The position numbers and the translations under genes were made by a program. From Eucalyptus grandis (lineage: Eukaryota; Streptophyta; Magnoliopsida; Myrtales; Myrtaceae), in NCBI RefSeq assembly GCF_016545825.1, contig NC_052613.1, positions 44,064,112 to 44,128,111 of the forward strand: 64,000 nucleotides of DNA, given 5' to 3'. The stretch's first letter is position 1. Each line of letters begins with the position of its first letter. The notes below the pieces were generated by a model, which saw nothing but the letters and a program-made list of their open reading frames with translations, did no database searches and was not told the DNA's origin. Of this stretch, positions 38,714 through 49,130 are shown one piece after another.

Positions 38714-38830
38714 ATGGAACTGGGGAGCCAGATCAGAGTGACTTCAAGCAAGAGAGAAAGAGAGGAGTACCTATGTAGCCACAAGATCCCTTCTGGCGAT
38801 ACTCCATATGTCAGAGCCAAGCACGCTCAG
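38714..38830 (+). CDS. First exon of an SDI1/MS5-like TPR protein (partial)
   Basis: The exon encodes 39 residues beginning MELGSQIRV and ending KIPSGDTPYVRAKHAQ, followed by a GT splice donor. The K(I/V)PSGDTPYV(R/K)AKHAQ segment is the conserved N-terminus of the plant SULFUR DEFICIENCY-INDUCED / MS5 (POLLENLESS3) family, whose TPR repeats follow in later exons. Members act in sulfur-starvation responses or male meiosis. None of those exons is found before the gap at 39096, and beyond it the sequence is repeat. Either the rest of the gene lies in the gap or this is a stranded fragment. The ATG at 38714 gives the expected short N-terminus; the in-frame one at 38648 would add a GA-repeat-encoded SEREREREM stretch. 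Confidence 0.7.
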
Positions 38831-39095
38831 GTACCTCCTCTATTCCACCATCTTGCAGAATCTCGTCTGAATTTCCAGCATTGTTTTGGAATCATTTTAT
38901 CCTTTAAGAATATGCACCTTTAATCAGAATTATCGTCAGAAGAAAAACCAAAGAGATGAGGTTAATTAACAGTTTCGATTCTAGCACAGAAGTCTCATCG
39001 GCGATCGATCGATTCATAAAAGCTCATGATAAACTCTTTTCAATAGATAAAGATATCTCACGTGAAATCACCAATAAATTTTTTTTCGAACATTT

Positions 39096-39195
39096 NNNNN
39101 NNNNNNNNNNNNNNNNNNNNNNNNNNNNNNNNNNNNNNNNNNNNNNNNNNNNNNNNNNNNNNNNNNNNNNNNNNNNNNNNNNNNNNNNNNNNNNN
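39096..39195. other. Assembly gap, exactly 100 N
   Basis: One hundred Ns, the customary placeholder for a gap of unknown size. The left side is probable intron of the SDI1-like gene and the right side is repeat copy A, so the two sides may not be neighbours in the genome. Confidence 0.98.
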
Positions 39196-40015
39196 CTAGA
39201 TGATCATACGCAATCATCTTTTCCGCGATCTTTTTCACACAAAATATGTAGGACTTCTTGGGCTCGATTAATCTTCATTAAATGAACTAGTTATCTCAAC
39301 TCAAATAGTGCCTTATGGTACATTATTGTAGGTTTATACTCCTAACCATCATCTCGATAGGATAAGCTAACGCTAACAATTGCCAAATATACGGATTAGG
39401 TATCAGTTTGGCCAGGTTCGATTAAGTCCAGGTAATTAGCTGCACTTTTGGGTGACTCCAAGTTCGAGACTCTTACCACCAAATCAAGACTCGAAAACAC
39501 AAGAGATTAGTTAATTTAATCATTTTATTTAAAAGATGCTATTTCCATTTTATTTTATGATTTTAATACCTCTTTTCTTTTTCTTGCAAGTTACTTCTCC
39601 GATGTGGGCTTCTAGACGAAGAAGGGTTTGACGTGCATATAGTCTAACTTGATCCAGATTTTCTTGATATATTAAGTAAAAATCTACAAGTAAGTACCTA
39701 AAAATACACATATAATAATCACATAAAACTCCCATTTTCTTCTGGACTTATCAAGAAACCTGATGGATGGAGACACCCTTTTGATTCTTCCAAGGTTGCA
39801 AACTTGTTGAGGGACAAAATAAATTCAAAATTAAATTCCCAACAGTAGGAACTCGTTGATAATACTAGCATGTGCACGTGCGCATATTAGTCAAAGTCTA
39901 GAAAAACTTCCCTTGTTTATAGGTTAGCTCCAGAATAAAGGTCAATCTAAATAAATCCAGGTTGAAGAATTCGATAATAAATTTAATGTTGAAAAAAAAA
40001 ACCCAAAACCTCATC

Positions 40016-40017
<2 letters not shown>

Positions 40018-40071
<54 letters not shown>
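40018..40071 (+). repeat. AC/AT dinucleotide repeat
   Basis: (AC)n followed by (AT)n directly at the left edge of an inserted element. In copy B the same place is an ATAC tetranucleotide repeat (58477-58518). Confidence 0.95.
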
Positions 40072-40808
40072 GGCAAAAAGATTGCTTCAAGTGTCAAAAG
40101 TTGACAAAGAGACACTTAAGTGCCAAAATCGGAGTAAAATTGATCACTTAAGTGCCAATTCACCAAAATGTTGACGTGCACAATTTCCGGCAAAGTAAGT
40201 GTAAAATGGTGTTGTTTTGCACGCGATGGCTAGATAATGCAAAAACTACGTTGTTTTGGTGCGATGTGGTAAAAATTAATATAAAATTAATTAAATTAAA
40301 TTTAAAACAAAATATATCTAAAACATTTAAAAATAAAAATAAAAATAAAAATATTATAAAAAAATTTAAAAATATATTTTTAATTTTTTTTAAAAGGAGG
40401 CGGTTGAGGGCCGAGCACTTGTTGTCGCCTCCTCCTGCCGCCCGGGAAGGGCGACCCTCCCACCATCGCCGGTGGGAATCCCACTCGCCGGCCCTTCTTG
40501 GCGGCGGCGGTGAGGACTCAACCCTCCCGCTTCCTATTTTTTTTTTTAAATGTTTTAAATAAATTTAGTTTTACATTTTATTTAGTTAATTTTTATATTA
40601 ATTTTTTTACCACATTAGAACCAAAACAATACAATTTGCACTTGTTTTGTTGGAAAATCACATATTTCGGCAAAGATTTTAGTAGGATTTTGGCCAAATT
40701 GACACTTAAGTGATCAATTTGCTTTCCGATTTTGGCACTTAAGTGTCACTTTCATAACTTTTGGTACTTAAATGTCCATTTGTGCCAACTTTGGTACTTT
40801 GGGTGTCC
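40072..40808. mobile_element. Inverted-repeat MITE inserted in copy A
   Basis: The left part contains GACACTTAAGTGCCAAAATCGG and the right part its inverse, CCGATTTTGGCACTTAAGTGTC, with further inverted matches to both ends. The ends are flanked by ATATATATA on each side (40063-40071, 40809-40817), compatible with a 9-bp duplication but ambiguous because it lies in a microsatellite. Copy B lacks the element. The GC-rich middle (40400-40530) has an open frame without a domain. Confidence 0.75.
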
Positions 40809-42486
40809 ATATATATAAGATACACTTAAGAATTTTGAGGTTCTTGTTTTAGTTGGTTGAAGTAGTGATTAGCTTTTTAGCCTTTCTAAGTAAAGACTAT
40901 GAAATGTAGAGAAGGAGTTGGGACTTTGGGATTAGATGCCTCCTCCACCTGGTATCTTGTATCTACATATTGAAAATTCTAATAGGACATCGAAGTTGGA
41001 GTGTTAAAGTATATCTCGCATAACTTAGCTACCAGATTTATAACGAAGTTATATACATCATTAAATTGATTAATAGTTTAAGATGCACCTTCTAGGAACA
41101 CAAAATTCTATTGTCTTGTGTTCAATTCTACGAAATCTTTCTATTGTAGTGGCAAATTTAAAAATGTTCGCTAGTGAAAAAAATGGTCATCGATTTTTTT
41201 TTTTCAAGTAAGGTGTTGGTGAATTTACCAACAACTTTATGAATTGCTAACTTAAAAGTTTGCAAATTTACAAATTTTGTACAAACTTATCTATTTTTAT
41301 TTGTCTATCTTGCTAATGCTTTGAATTCACTAATCTTTTTTTTTTATGAAATTAATAACCTAAATTAGTGTGATTTACTAATTTGTCAAATTAAGTTTTT
41401 AAGTTTTGGTTTATCAATTCTGTACAAATTATTTACCAACATTTTTTTTTATTTAATCCTCCAAATTTCCCGATAAAGTTACCAACTTGTATTACTTTTT
41501 ACCACCTTTTAAGTATCTTTACTAACTCCTCCAATATATGTTTTTTGTGCGACATGTGTCGAAGACGTGATCGTACGCAATCACATCTTTTTCCGTCGAT
41601 CTTTTTTAGACAAAAAACACAAAACTTCTTGAGCTCTCAATTAATCTCTACTAAACGAGCTAGTCATCCCGACTCAAATAGTACAAGGTCCATCGTAACA
41701 TTATAGGCTCATGCTCCCGACGGCCATCTCAAGAGGATAAAAGCTAACCCCTAACACAATTGCTGGCTGAATCCACAAATTATGTATCGGTTTGGCCATG
41801 GTTTGATTAAGTCTTGGTGATTAGCTGCACGCCGGTCGACTCCAGCTACCGAAACACACATTAATTAATAAAACTCAGGAAAAGATTCGCGCCCAATTAC
41901 TGCTATCTGTCAATAGGACCCGATCGAATATTTGCGTCACCCTTTTATGTCGGATGTAAATTTCTTACTGGCTTCACCAACTCGAAGGAACTGCGATTTA
42001 GGTGGTAGGTGGCGACCCTTTGTTTTCTCTCGTCTTCTTTTTCTTTTCTTCCCTTGATTTTTCTTTATTTTCTCCGGGGTTGGTGGTAATTGGTAGGCAA
42101 GACTTTAATAAATTCTTTGGCCTATGTCCGCATTTATAATGTGGTCTGACCTTATCTGAATTGAAAAGCTAGCTACCGTCTCCCTAAGATGACAGAGACT
42201 GGCGATTTGATCGAAAGTGGTGGGACAAAAGGATAATGATATCCAGTCTTTGGATTGGATGGATGGGATTTAGTAATCCCCAGCTAATCTCAATTTAATT
42301 TACTTCGTCTCAAAATTCGGGGCTGAGTTCTTTGAATGATTCCCTTGTGAGCATGGACCTGACTCGCACGTGATTTGCGAAATGAAGTGGATCTTTTCTT
42401 GCAAATAGATAAAAACGGCATTGGAACTTACGGTTTTATAACTTAGTCATCATTACCCAGATTTCTGGATATCTTTTCATTGTCGG

Positions 42487-43207
42487 TAGAGGTGTGCAAT
42501 GGGAACCGCCCAAACTAGGAACCGCCTAACATGGACCGAACCGCCGGTTTTGGGCGGTTCCACGTCGGGCGGTCGGTTCCCGGTTCCAAGATGGGAACCG
42601 GACCCGGGACCAATTTTTTTTTTTTTTATATATATAATTTCTATGTATAAAATATATAAACATTATAACTTATTGCAACCAAAATTGCAATTTGAGGTAA
42701 TGTCTCTTATGTGGCCAAGAGACCATTAAAACCCTTCTTGTTACTCTTTTATTTATAAAGAAAATCTATTTGTTAGTTTCATCTTCTATTCGATATGAGA
42801 CTAAGGCTCCAAGAGACCCACAAGGCACTTCAAGTCTCCAATTCAAAGAGTATAAAAGAAATTGTCTATAAAACTTAAGCCAAGCACAACCTTTAGACAA
42901 ATTGTTCATGGCCTTCATGGTTAAGTTTAAGTGTGAAACACACGAAGTGTGAATTACACAAGTGAAGTTTGAATATTTTTGCACGTGGAAACATGTGTGA
43001 TTAGCTTTGTTGAATCACTCGAGAACCGAATTTGATTGATCGGGCCAGTCCGGGTCTAGAGCGCGGTCACTCTTTAGTGCAAAAAAGTAGAGCTGATTTT
43101 GTTGGACCGGACCGGACCGGAACCGATGATCCGGTCAGTTCTGTCCTAGGACCAAACGTTCGGTCCAAGGTGGAACCCGGACCCGAACCAGGAACCGATC
43201 ACCCCTA
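42487..43207. mobile_element. hAT-like nonautonomous element inserted in copy A
   Basis: The ends are TAGAGGTGTGCAA and CGATCACCCCTA, imperfect inverted repeats of the TAGGGGTG type known from plant hAT elements. The 8-bp flanks are ATTGTCGG (42479-42486) and ATTTTCGG (43208-43215), one change apart. Copy B has the uninterrupted ATTTTCGG at the matching place (60172-60179). GGAACCG/GGACCGG words dominate both subterminal regions. No transposase is present. Confidence 0.8.
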
Positions 43208-44065
43208 ATTTTCGGGAAGTAACAAGAAAGACATGACTTGGGATTTACTCTTTTGGGTCAACAACTTAACATGGGATTTTGGAACATGACTTTTCAGATT
43301 AATACAGTCAACAAATTCAAAAATATGATCATTCCTAAATTCATTTAATAATCAATTTTGGGCATATTTAATCTTTATATAGCTTCACGACCTACTCCCA
43401 AAACAAAGTAGTTTTGTCTTTACCAACAACTCATGAAACCACGATTCCACAACGGAGTTTAGCTTAGGAATCGAATTTTCATTTGACATTTTATTTGGTA
43501 TGTCCTATGTTGCTAACATCCCACATGGTCATGGAATAAGGAAAAAAAAAATTCATGTGAATGCAGTTTCTTTCTTAAGGAAAAGTCAAAATAGAAAAAT
43601 GAATCTCATCGTAAAATCTTTCTTCAATTATGTGAAGACAAAAGGTCCTCATATACTCTTCCGTTTGAGTTGAAATTATCACGCATGGCACTACATCGAG
43701 ATTTATAGCTTGCACTGAATTTTGTGATTGGATTGAATTTTAATTTTAATTTAATTTAAATGTTACGGTCCACAAATGTTATTTTTTTTTTTTAACCAAA
43801 GAGTTTGAGACTTTCACATTATATCTATGATTTTTTTTTTTTGGAATCTAAGTATTCTAAATTATGATGGAAAAAAGGGAATAGATTTTTCTTTTAATTA
43901 TTTGCAAACAAGCAAGCTCATCTTATTAAGTCATCGAAATAATAAATTTAGTTTATCAGTGAAAAATAGAAATTCTTCAGCACGCTTGTCTCTTGCTATC
44001 ATTGAAGTGTTTAGTGTCATGCAGAAATATAAGCAATTTATTAATTATTAAGTATTCACAAAACC

Positions 44066-44262
44066 ATTGGGGTTTGTTTCAGATGATCACCCTTCCAACA
44101 TAGAATGGGGAGGTGGGGGGTTGAATCCCCATTTTCTTAAGAAGAGTTGGGGTGGGGACAATTAGTTTTAGAGTGGGTTTCGGCTCCCACGCCCGCAAGG
44201 AGGTAGGGTAAAGTCTGGAGTGAGAGTTAGAGTAGGAATAGAGTAGGACCGACAAAAAAAAA
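44066..44262 (+). mobile_element. SINE, plus strand
   Basis: It starts ATTGGGGTTTG and has a Pol III box-B-like GGTTGAATCCCC (near 44118). It ends in GACAAAAAAAAAAA after TAGAGTAGGA words. The flanks AAGTATTCACAA (44050-44061) and AAGTGTTCACAA (44263-44274) are a target duplication. The same family occurs at 46519-46714. Confidence 0.75.
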
Positions 44263-44329
44263 AAGTGTTCACAATACATGCGAGGTTAATAAATTATCGA
44301 GATATTGAAAGTATAGTCAATTGCAACTA

Positions 44330-44998
44330 TTTCTGTTCCCGAACATTATTTATGTTCTTTTGTATCTAGGGAACGAAAAAGAATAGAAATATGTTTAGTA
44401 AAATTTTTATTCTCGGAAATAGATTTGGGATAGAAATAAGAAGTAGGAAAAATAGCTTCTTATTTCTAAGAACAATTTTTCTTTTCTCTTCTCTTTCCTT
44501 TCCTTCTTCTTCCTTTTGGTTGGTCGCTAGCCTTAGCCATGGTCGGCGATTCGTAGATGAGGTTCGGTGATGCCGAGCCATGGCAGGCTCGCCTCGCTAG
44601 GCCATCGCTAGGCCGACTTTGCATTGCTTGGGTGAGGTTGAGCCTCGTGGTGGCTAGGCAAGCCTTTTGGCGAGCTCGCCGGTCCTCGCCCCCGGCTTGG
44701 CGAGACTCCGATGAGCTTGGGGACCTCACCTGCCGATCGTCGGCCGTTGCCATGGCTGGCAATCGGCCACAAAGGAGGAAGAAGGAGAGAAAAGAAACAA
44801 GGAAAAATATTATAAAAAAAAAAAAAAGAAACACTAAATTTATACAATTCTACCAAGCATATTTTTATCTCGGGAATATAAATTTTTGTATAATTATCAA
44901 ACGCGTTTTTATACTTAGAAATTGTTTTAGGAATAGAAACATAAAAACCATTTCTGATAAAAAATTATTATCGAGGCAGAATCATTACCAAACCGCCA
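44330..44998. mobile_element. Nonautonomous element with GC-rich core in tandem unit 1
   Basis: Sequence between 44326 and 44998 interrupts the 505-bp unit; the unit resumes with TTAGTATCTCAAAATTG at 44998. The subterminal parts are AT-rich with weakly inverted phrases (TTTCTGTTCCCGAA on the left, TTTGGTAATGATTCTGCC on the opposite strand at the right). The core (44520-44760) has the GGCGAGGC/GAGCCTCG vocabulary of the cores at 31.3 and 34.6 kb. Exact ends are not resolved. Confidence 0.5.
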
Positions 44999-45753
44999 TT
45001 AGTATCTCAAAATTGAATTACACATATAAAACAAATGTCCACGACTTTCATTATGACTTACGTTAAAAAGTACGATGCACTTGTTAAGCAATTTGGATAA
45101 GCATGGCACTACATTGATTGAATTTTGTCATTGGATTGAATTTTAATTTTTATTCAATTAAAATTTTATGGTCCACAAATGTTGATTTTTTTTTATAATC
45201 CGAAGCGTTCGAGACTTTCACATTATATCTATGATTTTTTCTTTTGGAATCTAAGCATTTTAAATTACGATGGAAAAAAATGGAATATATTTTTCTTTTA
45301 ATTTTTTGCAAATAAACAAGCTCGTCTGATTAATAAATTACATCACTTAGATAATAAATTTAGTTTACCGGTGAAAAACGAAATTCTTTGGCATGCTTTG
45401 TCCCTCAAAGATGTTAGCATCATCGAAATATAAACAATTTTTTAATTATTAAGTGTTCTAAAAGGTCAAGACATACAAGATTAATAAATTATTGAAACGC
45501 GCCTTAGTATCTCGAAATTGAATTACACATATAAAACAGATGTCCATGACTTTCATTATGACTTATGTTAAAAGTACCTGATGCACTTGTTAAGCAATTT
45601 GGATAAGCATGGCATGACATCGAGATTTATAGTTTGCACTGAATTTTGTCATTGGATGGAATTTGAATTTTTATTCAATTAAAATTTTACGGTCCACAAA
45701 TGTTGATTTTTTTTTTTTTTTATCCGACGTTCGAGACTTTCATATTATATCTA

Positions 45754-46256
45754 GGGTTAATATCTTGAATAACCCCAAACTGGTACACTTGTGACAAATT
45801 TACCCAAAACTATTTTTTTTTATTATGAAAAATCCCAAAACCGGTACACCCTGATAAATTTACCCGACTAACCATAAAAAATCCTAAACTAGTACATTCA
45901 TGACAAATCTATCCAAAATAATTTATTCGACTGCAAAAAACCAAAAACTGGTAAATTTGTGACAAATATACCATCCAAATTAGATTACTATCACAAAAAA
46001 AAAATGTAAATTGTGACAAACATAGCGTAAAATCTCAAAGTTGATATACTAGTCAATTGTCACGTGTCATTTAACTTAATATTTTGACAATAAAATTTAA
46101 CGAAAACTAACATAGGGCAAATTTATCACAAGCATGTATCAGAGTTTGGGTAAATTTGTTAAAGGTATATCATTGGGGTTTTTAGTGGTAAAAATAATAA
46201 TTTGGGGTGAATTTGTCACATGTGTATTAGTTTTGGGTTTTTAAGAGTATTAACCC
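45754..46256. mobile_element. 503-bp MITE with 9-bp target duplication
   Basis: It begins GGGTTAATATCTTGAATAAC and ends AGAGTATTAACCC, with inverted homology extending inward (CAAATTTACCC against GGGTGAATTTG). The flanks TTATATCTA (45745-45753 and 46257-46265) are identical. Unit 2 shows the empty site (ATTATATCTATG near 45225). The interior repeats phrases like GACAAATTTACCC. A 9-bp duplication points to Mutator-like mobilisation. Confidence 0.85.
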
Positions 46257-46518
46257 TTATATCTATGATTTTTTTTTTTTTTGGGAATCTAAGTATTTTA
46301 AATTACGATGGAAAAAAAAAGGGAATAGATTTTTCTTTTAATTATTTGCAAATAAACAAGCTCGTCTTATTAATAAATTACATCACTTAGATAATAAATT
46401 TAGTTTACCAGTGAAAAACAGAAATTATTCGGCACGCTTGTCCCTTGCTTACATCAAAGATGTTAGCATCATGTGAAATATAAACAATTTGTTAATTATT
46501 AAGTGTTCTAAAGGTCAA

Positions 46519-46714
46519 CTATTGGGGGTTTGTCCCAGGTGGCCACTCTTCTAACTTGGAAGGGAGGTGGGGATTCAAATCCTCACATTCTCGAGGGTTT
46601 GGGGGAGGGGACGATTTCATTTCAGCAGTGGGTTTCGACTCCCACGCTGCAAGGAGGTGCAAAAGTCTCGAGAGTGTGTGTTAGAGTAGGATTAGAGTAT
46701 AATCGACAAAAAAC
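46519..46714 (+). mobile_element. SINE, plus strand
   Basis: It begins near ATTGGGGGTTTGTCCCAGG and has box-B-like GGGATTCAAATCC (near 46570) and the tail AATCGACAAAAAAC. The target duplication is AAGTGTTCTAAAGGTCAA on the left (46501-46518) and AAGTGTTCTAAAAGGTCAA on the right (46715-46733). Confidence 0.8.
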
Positions 46715-46961
46715 AAGTGTTCTAAAAGGTCAAGAGATGCAAGGTTAATAAATTATCGAGATATCGAAAGTATAGTTGATCGTGATCAAGCTGTAGATAC
46801 GTTCTACACAATTAGTGTCTTGAAATTGAATTACAAATAAAATAGATGTCCATGACTTTCATTATGACTTATGTTAAAAAGTACCTAACGCACTTAATAA
46901 GCAAATTTAATAAGAAAATATTTTATTTCGTGAGTATCAACGGTACATATTGAGAAAGAAG

Positions 46962-47155
46962 TTTTTTTTTTTTTTTTTTTTTTTGCGGGGAGCGCCATAC
47001 GACCGATAGCTTGCGGCGTAAACTGGGCGACCCACATGGACCCACCTTCTACGTGCCGCAGGTAAGTCACGCAAATGACGAGATGGGGAGTTGGACTTTG
47101 GTCTTGCGGGTGAATAGCGTGCAACTCCACCATCTCTGCCACCAACGGGGTGGGT
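46962..47155 (-). mobile_element. SINE, minus strand, second family
   Basis: A T run at 46962-46984 is the A tail on the minus strand. The flanks CATATTGAGAAAGAAG (46946-46961 and 47156-47171) are identical. On the minus strand the body starts GACCCACCCCGTTGGTGGC and ends GTATGGCGCTCCCCGC. It aligns with the SINE at 56481-56675, though its box B is degraded (AAGTCCAACTCCCC). Confidence 0.8.
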
Positions 47156-47173
47156 CATATTGAGAAAGAAGTT

Positions 47174-48530
47174 GGTGCGTAGAAACTCTACTTATTTTCT
47201 TTTTATTGAATTGTTCATCTAAAAATGTCTTAGGGACCCGCTTTGTGATTTATCCGTTCCTCTGCTCAGTGGGAGGACCCGCATGAGTTGGTGGACTGGT
47301 TTGGCTGGTAGGAATGACATTGTGCTCTCTCCCGAATGACATTGTCGGAACCCATTTCTTAATTTTTGGAAGGACGGAGTGTTTTATTCATTGAAAGCTC
47401 CACTAGTTTCGGATAAGACTTGGCGCCCCGGACTCACGGACTCGCCATGCCGCCTTGACGGAGTCCTGAACCCGATCGTCTCCGAATGGACACAAACATG
47501 ATGATAATATCCATTGGTATATGTTATCGGACTGCACATTCATAAGAATTGTCGAAAGAATAGGTCAAAAAATGGAACGTGTACAAGTAAAACGCGCGGG
47601 ATGGTCGTGGACATATATTAAAAATCAGAGGATATGATCAGTTCCTGTGCAAAATGATGATGAGATGAATTGTTTCAATGAATCTAGGGAGCGCAATAGT
47701 CAAATAATGGGGTTGGTGACCGCACAGCGCAGGCTCATGCAAAGCGTGTCAATACCATGGTGTCAGCTAAGACCATTTTATAATTCCACTTGTATTTCAA
47801 AAATATTGAGAAGAGCACAAGTAATTTGAGCAGAAAAAAGTAATTTAGTGCTAATTTCTAGGGGTCACAATTTCGTGGATTTTTTTAACGATCAATTTTT
47901 GGTCTGTGCCCTTTAAATCATTTTCCTTTCAAGATTAAAGTAAATTGCCGAATTGGGAAATAAACATTTTACCAGAAAAGACAGAAATATTGAGCAAAAG
48001 AAATGTTGAAATGAAACGAAATAAGCCTAATTGAAATCAATCACTCTTATCTTTTTTTCCTTTAACATCGTCATTAAAAGAATTTGTCTTGATATTACTT
48101 ATTAGATTCCTCAAATGATGCATTTCCGAGGTTTTCCTTCCCGTGATGTGACCCGAGAGCCATCCTCATTGTTCCCCGAGTGGGGAGGCCATTTCTTGTT
48201 AGTGCCCATTGCCCGGTGGAATAGGGTCAATGTGCCTAACCATCACTCAAACGACACCAAATAGCAGTTAACTCCCTCCCATGATTTCCCAATTCAAAAT
48301 CTCTACCCAGTCGGGAATTTCAATTCGGAAACCGACTTCAACCGGCAAGAAAAAAGAGAAAAAACCTGAAATTGCTACTTGGAGGGAAAATCTCCGTTCG
48401 ATCCGGCATAGCAGGAACGTGACATTAGAAGCGAATTCTCAAAACACATTAATTGTCTAATGCCTAATGCAACGTAGTTCAAATAAGAAACTTGAGGGAG
48501 AAAAAAAGAAAAGGAAAATATTTGCGCCGT
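47174..48530. other. No gene seen; distal PAL upstream region
   Basis: Mixed AT-rich sequence without domain-bearing open frames. Any distal PAL control elements here are not recognisable. Confidence 0.4.
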
Positions 48531-48559
48531 TGACGTGGTGCTTTCGTTCGTCCACCGAG

Positions 48560-49130
48560 TCCCCCGGCTCTCACCTACCCCCGGCAGCCAAAATCCCCGC
48601 CTCCCTCCCCCACCACACCCCTTTGACGAAACGCCCGCTCTTTCATTTCTTCGTCTTTTCTGCTTTTCTTTTCTCTCTCTCTCTCTCTATATATTTATTT
48701 ATTTGTTTTTTATTGCACGCGCCGAGGCGGCCGACGAATTCCTCGAAACGAGACTACATGCACACATGTCGTCCACGTGTCGCGATCGCGCCCCTCCGGG
48801 GCAATCCGACGGCCCCGGGAGGATTTCAACTAACCCATCCGCCTAACCTACCCGACACTCAATGGCGGGCGGGCCTCTCCTCCTCTATTTAAACGTCCGA
48901 TTTGTAGCTGAGCAAACTCAGGAAATTCACTAGCTTCCTTAGCGCATGTGAATTTCCTTTAGAAACAAAACACAAACAAAAAACGCCGACGCGCCCTTCC
49001 TCTCTCGCCAGCCCTCACCTCGATCTCGATCTCGATCTCGTGCTCGCGCTCGCTCGCTCCTCGCTCGATTTCGACTCCTCTTCTCAGGCTCTCGGCCGCT
49101 CTAGACGTTCGCATTCACACGAGCACGAAG
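48560..49130 (+). promoter_or_regulatory. PAL promoter and 5' UTR
   Basis: Two AC-type motifs, ACCTACC, lie at 48573-48579 and 48846-48852; AC elements are the known binding sites of R2R3-MYB regulators of phenylpropanoid genes. A G-box CACGTG is at 48774-48779. The TATA box TATTTAAA is at 48886-48893, about 240 bp before the start codon, leaving a leader of roughly 210 bp with a CTCGAT/CTCGCT-rich part (49020-49070). Confidence 0.7.

Larger units (their letters stand above)
39196..44326 (+). repeat. Large duplicated segment, copy A
   Basis: The sequence matches 57640-61132 from start to end, with many small differences (for example ATACGCAATCA, TCGGATGTAAAT, CGGGGCTGAGTTC and ATTATCACGCATGGCACTAC in both). 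Copy A is longer because it holds three insertions absent from copy B: 40072-40808, 42487-43207 and a SINE at 44066-44262. Without them it would be about 3.4 kb, as in B. Within the copy, 39200-39470 is itself related to 41560-41870. No gene is encoded, and the left edge is the assembly gap. Confidence 0.85.
43684..46905 (+). repeat. Three tandem units of about 505 bp, each with different insertions
   Basis: The phrase GCATGGCACTACAT..GAATTTTGT opens units near 43684, 45102 and 45607. Each unit then has TTACGGTCCACAAATGTT, TTCGAGACTTTCA.ATTATATCTA, a GGAATCTAAG stretch, TTAATTATTAAGTGTTC and CATGACTTTCATTATGACTTA. Unit 2 is uninterrupted and gives the basic length. Unit 1 carries a SINE and a GC-rich element; unit 3 carries a MITE and a SINE. 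A fourth, single copy ends segment B (60700-61132). Confidence 0.8.

Noticed and set aside
38956..39285. Open frame running through the N gap
   Set aside because: Its length depends on the 100 Ns; neither side has recognisable protein.
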